DNA of 8,473 nt from Bacteroidota bacterium (GTDB taxonomy: Bacteria > Bacteroidota > Ignavibacteria > SZUA-365), in NCBI GenBank assembly GCA_018224415.1, contig JAGTUZ010000255.1, positions 1 through 8,473 of the forward strand. The letters are read 5' to 3'. Positions 5,713-8,473 of the stretch are shown here, piece by piece. The notes beneath the pieces are model-generated. The model did not search any database, had not been told where the DNA came from, and saw nothing but the letters and a program-made list of their open reading frames with translations. Both the position numbers and the translations under genes were made by a program. Position 1 is the stretch's first letter, and the number at the start of each line of letters is the position of its first letter.

Positions 5713-5814
5713 ATGAAAACGCTCATCCCCGTTTTCTCCCTGCTCCTGTTCGCCGGAATCGACCTGTCTGCACAACCGCGACCGGAAGCCGGAGGGTGGC
5801 CGCGACGATGCTAG
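5713..5814 (+). CDS. 33-residue ORF consisting mainly of a signal peptide (small secreted peptide or gene remnant)
   Basis: ATG 5713 is preceded by AAGGA with eight-base spacing. The protein starts MKTLIPVFSLLLFAG and continues DLSAQ, a textbook signal peptide with likely cleavage after Ala20 or Gln21. A short tail PRPEAGGWPRRC follows, then TAG. The stop shares the four bases CTAG (5811-5814) with the stop of the convergent NrnA-type gene. The combination of a good start site and a good signal peptide argues against chance. It may encode a secreted peptide of about a dozen residues, or be the surviving 5' end of a larger exported-protein gene whose body was lost. I found no continuation in the other frames, as the DNA beyond it is the well-conserved NrnA-type gene. 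It is divergent from the asparaginase operon. Confidence 0.5.
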   Translation: MKTLIPVFSLLLFAGIDLSAQPRPEAGGWPRRC

Positions 5815-6818
5815 GCAACCGCCGGCAGTGCCTCGCACAGCGCTGCGGCGACCGCGCGCTTCAGATCCTGCATATCCATGTCCTCCACCGTCGCACCGGC
5901 CGCAAGCCGATGCCCCCCTCCGCCGAAGCGGCCGGCGATGTCGTTCACACTAATACCACCGCGGGAGCGAAAGCTGACCTTTATCTGTCCTTCGAATTCG
6001 GTGAGTGTCGCCGTGGCTTCCACGCCGCGGATGGCCAGCCCCATATTCACGACATTTTCCACGTCCTCGATGTTGGTCCCGGTGCGCGAGAACATTTCCC
6101 CTGTCACTGCGAGCAACGTCACCCTGCCACCGCAGTGCTGTTCCATCCCGGCCATGATCATGCCGAGAAGCTGGGTTCGCCGTATCGGGTAGTCATCGAA
6201 AATACATTGGTACGTTGCGGTTGGATCGACTCCCGCTTCGAGCAGCCGCGCTGCGATGCGATGCACCTTGGGAGTCGTGCGGTCAAAACGGAAGGAACCC
6301 GTGTCGGTCAACAGGCCGACATACATTCCCAATGCGACAGGATGGGTGATTTCCATCTCCCCGGCAGCAAGCACGTCGTAGATGATTTCCGCCGTGGAAG
6401 AAGCATCAGGGACGCTGCAATACACATCGGCGAAGGGCTTCGGATCGAGATGGTGATCGATCACCATTTTCCGCGCACGTGAAGAGCGGAAGGCCTCCTC
6501 CATCTGACGCACACGGCGGATGTCGTTGAAATCCATCGCGACAAGCAGATCGGCTTCCGCCAGCAGCGCGTCGTGTGACTCGGAGTCATACACTTCGATG
6601 GCCGCCTCGTCGAGAAAAGAGAGATTTTCCGGAGCGGCGTCACAGTTGACGATGCGCACGTCCTTACCCCGGGCGCGCAGCGCATGAAACAGAGCATATT
6701 CACTGCCGATGGCGTCGCCGTCGGGATTGGTGTGCGCAGTGAGAACGATGTGCTGCGCCGCAAGCAACTCGCGTGCACAGGATGCGGGATCGATGATATC
6801 GATATGGGTGTCGGTCAT
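5811..6818 (-). CDS. nrnA: NrnA-type DHH/DHHA1 phosphoesterase (nanoRNase / pAp phosphatase)
   Basis: This 335-residue cytoplasmic enzyme belongs to the family that degrades short RNA oligonucleotides and dephosphorylates 3'-phosphoadenosine 5'-phosphate, with Mn2+ or similar metals. All DHH motifs are present. TAHTNPDGDAIGSE (27-40) supplies His29, Asp33 and Asp35. AMDFND (94-99) supplies Asp96. VIDHH (119-123) is the name-giving motif, and LLTDTGSFRFDRTTP (169-183) supplies Asp172. The C-terminal DHHA1 domain ends with GRFGGGGHRLAAG (296-308), which binds the substrate. Length is close to B. subtilis NrnA. The ATG overlaps the ABC transporter stop (ATGA), and GAGGAG (complement of 6824-6829) lies five bases upstream, so it is translated from the same message. 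Whether it prefers RNA, pAp or cyclic dinucleotide products cannot be read from the sequence. Confidence 0.93.
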   Translation of the reverse strand: MTDTHIDIIDPASCARELLAAQHIVLTAHTNPDGDAIGSEYALFHALRARGKDVRIVNCDAAPENLSFLDEAAIEVYDSESHDALLAEADLLVAMDFNDIRRVRQMEEAFRSSRARKMVIDHHLDPKPFADVYCSVPDASSTAEIIYDVLAAGEMEITHPVALGMYVGLLTDTGSFRFDRTTPKVHRIAARLLEAGVDPTATYQCIFDDYPIRRTQLLGMIMAGMEQHCGGRVTLLAVTGEMFSRTGTNIEDVENVVNMGLAIRGVEATATLTEFEGQIKVSFRSRGGISVNDIAGRFGGGGHRLAAGATVEDMDMQDLKRAVAAALCEALPAVA

Positions 6819-8473
6819 TCCATCTCCTCGAGTTCCGCAGCGAGCAGCTGCTTTTGATGCAGGTCGGCATACAGACCTTCGAGCGCCACAAGCTCCTCAT
6901 GGGTGCCCTGTTCGCTGATGACGGCGTCCCGCAGGACAATGATGTGATCGGCATGCTGTACAGTGGAGATGCGATGGCTGATCAGGATGCTGGTGCGTTC
7001 GGCCATGACCTCGCGCAGGCGTCGCAGGATGTCCTCCTCGGTATGCGTGTCAACGGCAGACAGTGCGTCGTCGAGAATCAGTATCGACGGACGCCGCAGC
7101 ACGGCGCGGGCCAGGCTGACGCGCTGCTTTTGTCCTCCCGAAAGCGTGATGCCGCGTTCGCCGAGCATGGTCTCGTAGAGACCGGGAAAATCCTGCACGT
7201 CCTTGTCGAGTTGGGCGACCCCCGCTGCCCAGAGGATGTCCTCCTCCGTTGCGCCGTCCACCCCGTAGGCGATGTTGTTGCGCAGGGTGTCCGAGAACAG
7301 GAAAGTTTCCTGCGTCACATAGGCGATATGCCTGCGCAGCACTTCCACGGGAATGCGGCGGCTGTCCATGCCGTCGATGCGCAGCGTGCCACCGGTTATG
7401 TCATGGAGGCGGGGGATCAGGTTCACGAGAGTGCTTTTCCCCGAGCCGGTCAGTCCGACAACACCCAACGTGGCGCCGGCCGGGATGTGGAGATCAATAC
7501 CGGAGAGAATTTCGGGGCCTGCGGCCGTATAACGGAAATCCACATCCTCATATCGGATATCTCCATCGATATGCGAGACGGTGTGGTCGGTATCCTCGTT
7601 GTCCTTCATCTCGGGTTCTGAATCGAACACATGCTCGAGTCGTTTCATCGAGGCGGAGGCACGCTGGATCAGGCTGACCACCCACCCGATGGCGGCCATC
7701 GGCCAGATCAGCATGCCGAGATAGATGATGAACTGCGTCAGTTCGCCGAGTGTGAGCCGGCCGGAGATGACATCGAGACCGCCCATGTAGATGATCAGGA
7801 TGATGGAAAATCCGACGAGCATGCCGATGATGGGCATGAACAGCGACTGGATGCGCACCATACGCATGTTGCGCACGCGGTACTCCTCGCTGAGCGCGTG
7901 GAATACCCCGATCTCGTGTTCCTCACGCAGATAGGCCTTGATCACGCGGATGCCGGAAATACTCTCCTGCGTCCGCGCCGTCAGCGCGCCGTACTGCGCC
8001 TGGATTTCCTCGTACCGCCGGTGGATGAGCGAACCCACCTTGTAGACGGCGAAGGAGAGAATCGGCAATGGAAGCAGACCCCAGAGCGTGAGCATCGGAT
8101 GAATTTCGACAAGCAGCCAGACGATGATCACGAAATTGAACAACGTGTTGGCGGAGTACATCACCGCCGGACCCACGAACATGCGCACGGCGGAAATGTC
8201 GTTGCTCGAATACGCCATCAGGTCGCCGGTGGTGGTCGTGTCGAAGAAGTTCTGCGACAGTTTCATCACATGGGAGAGAAAATCGCTGCGCAGGTCGTAC
8301 TCGATCAGCCGCGAGACAACGATGATCGTCTGCCGTGTCAGATACAGGAACACACCACTGAGCAATGCCACGCCCACGATCATCAAGGCATATTGCAGCA
8401 GGGTTTCCGAAGTGAGATCCGACTGCAGGCCGTCGACGGCGTCGCGAATGATGATGGGTGCGATGACGGCGAA
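6815..8473 (-). CDS. ABC exporter subunit, fused membrane and ATPase domains (MdlA/YheI-like), 5' end outside the window
   Basis: The frame is open to the right edge. 552 residues are visible, beginning FAVIAPIIIRDAVDGL, which is the first membrane helix of a type IV ABC exporter, so only a short N-terminus is missing. The membrane domain (about 1-275 of the visible part) is followed by the nucleotide-binding domain. That domain has Walker A GLTGSGKST (340-348), Q-loop VTQETFLFSDTL, signature LSGGQKQR (444-451), Walker B ILILDDALSAVD (464-475) and H-loop ISHRIST (498-504). The position after Walker B Asp, normally the catalytic Glu, is Asp (complement of 7067-7069). This is typical of one half of heterodimeric exporters such as YheI/BmrC, MdlA or TM287. 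Substrates of such exporters range from lipids to drugs and peptides; none can be assigned here. The stop overlaps the start of the NrnA-type gene. Confidence 0.93.
   Translation of the reverse strand, partial: FAVIAPIIIRDAVDGLQSDLTSETLLQYALMIVGVALLSGVFLYLTRQTIIVVSRLIEYDLRSDFLSHVMKLSQNFFDTTTTGDLMAYSSNDISAVRMFVGPAVMYSANTLFNFVIIVWLLVEIHPMLTLWGLLPLPILSFAVYKVGSLIHRRYEEIQAQYGALTARTQESISGIRVIKAYLREEHEIGVFHALSEEYRVRNMRMVRIQSLFMPIIGMLVGFSIILIIYMGGLDVISGRLTLGELTQFIIYLGMLIWPMAAIGWVVSLIQRASASMKRLEHVFDSEPEMKDNEDTDHTVSHIDGDIRYEDVDFRYTAAGPEILSGIDLHIPAGATLGVVGLTGSGKSTLVNLIPRLHDITGGTLRIDGMDSRRIPVEVLRRHIAYVTQETFLFSDTLRNNIAYGVDGATEEDILWAAGVAQLDKDVQDFPGLYETMLGERGITLSGGQKQRVSLARAVLRRPSILILDDALSAVDTHTEEDILRRLREVMAERTSILISHRISTVQHADHIIVLRDAVISEQGTHEELVALEGLYADLHQKQLLAAELEEME

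Noticed and set aside
6854..7677. Plus-strand frames antisense to the ABC exporter ATPase domain
   Set aside because: The minus-strand gene has every ABC motif in order; these frames have none.

Overview
The window is ordinary bacterial chromosomal DNA, GC-rich and densely coded. It holds eight well-supported protein genes or gene parts, one 33-codon secreted-peptide ORF and perhaps the first codons of a ninth gene. I see no tRNA, rRNA, CRISPR array, insertion sequence or phage gene. The best lineage clue is a divergent pair: a PorV/PorQ-like outer-membrane barrel protein (2144-2962, -) and a DUF4835/PorD-like periplasmic protein (3113-4018, +). Both families belong to the Bacteroidota/Chlorobiota/Ignavibacteriota (FCB) world and are linked to type IX secretion. 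Several genes nevertheless have clear AGGAG-type ribosome binding sites, which are uncommon in classical Bacteroidetes. A deep FCB branch (Ignavibacteria- or Kapabacteria-like) fits best, but that placement is inference.

Layout from left to right. A likely gene start runs off the left edge (1-22, -). Next is a minus-strand pair joined by an ATGA overlap: a crotonase-family enoyl-CoA hydratase (1226-2008), then a membrane-anchored divergent polysaccharide deacetylase (YibQ/PF04748-like) that has lost the expected catalytic residues (120-1229). A spacer of about 135 bp holds a promoter candidate preceded by a perfect 21-bp tandem duplication. The divergent PorV-like and PorD-like genes follow. 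A second minus-strand pair comes next: a single-pass membrane protein with a beta-rich outer domain (5080-5568), overlapping by GTGA with a cytoplasmic-type L-asparaginase (4103-5083). Its leader holds a perfect 20-bp tandem duplication with an internal dyad. A 33-codon plus-strand ORF made almost entirely of a signal peptide (5713-5814) meets the end of the next gene in a shared CTAG. The last block is an ABC exporter subunit running off the right edge (6815-8473, -), which overlaps by ATGA with an NrnA-type DHH/DHHA1 phosphoesterase (5811-6818).

How they work together: most of the window consists of translationally coupled two-gene units, namely hydratase plus pseudo-deacetylase, membrane protein plus asparaginase, and ABC exporter plus NrnA. 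The functions are largely housekeeping: fatty acid or acyl-CoA metabolism, asparagine degradation, pAp/nanoRNA turnover, export and envelope biogenesis. I see no clear novel defence or mobile system. The points most worth a second look are the degenerate deacetylase, the orphan signal-peptide ORF, the two promoter-adjacent tandem dyads, a promoter-like motif (TTG-N20/21-TAnTTTG) shared by three intergenic regions, and the ABC subunit whose catalytic Walker B glutamate is aspartate.
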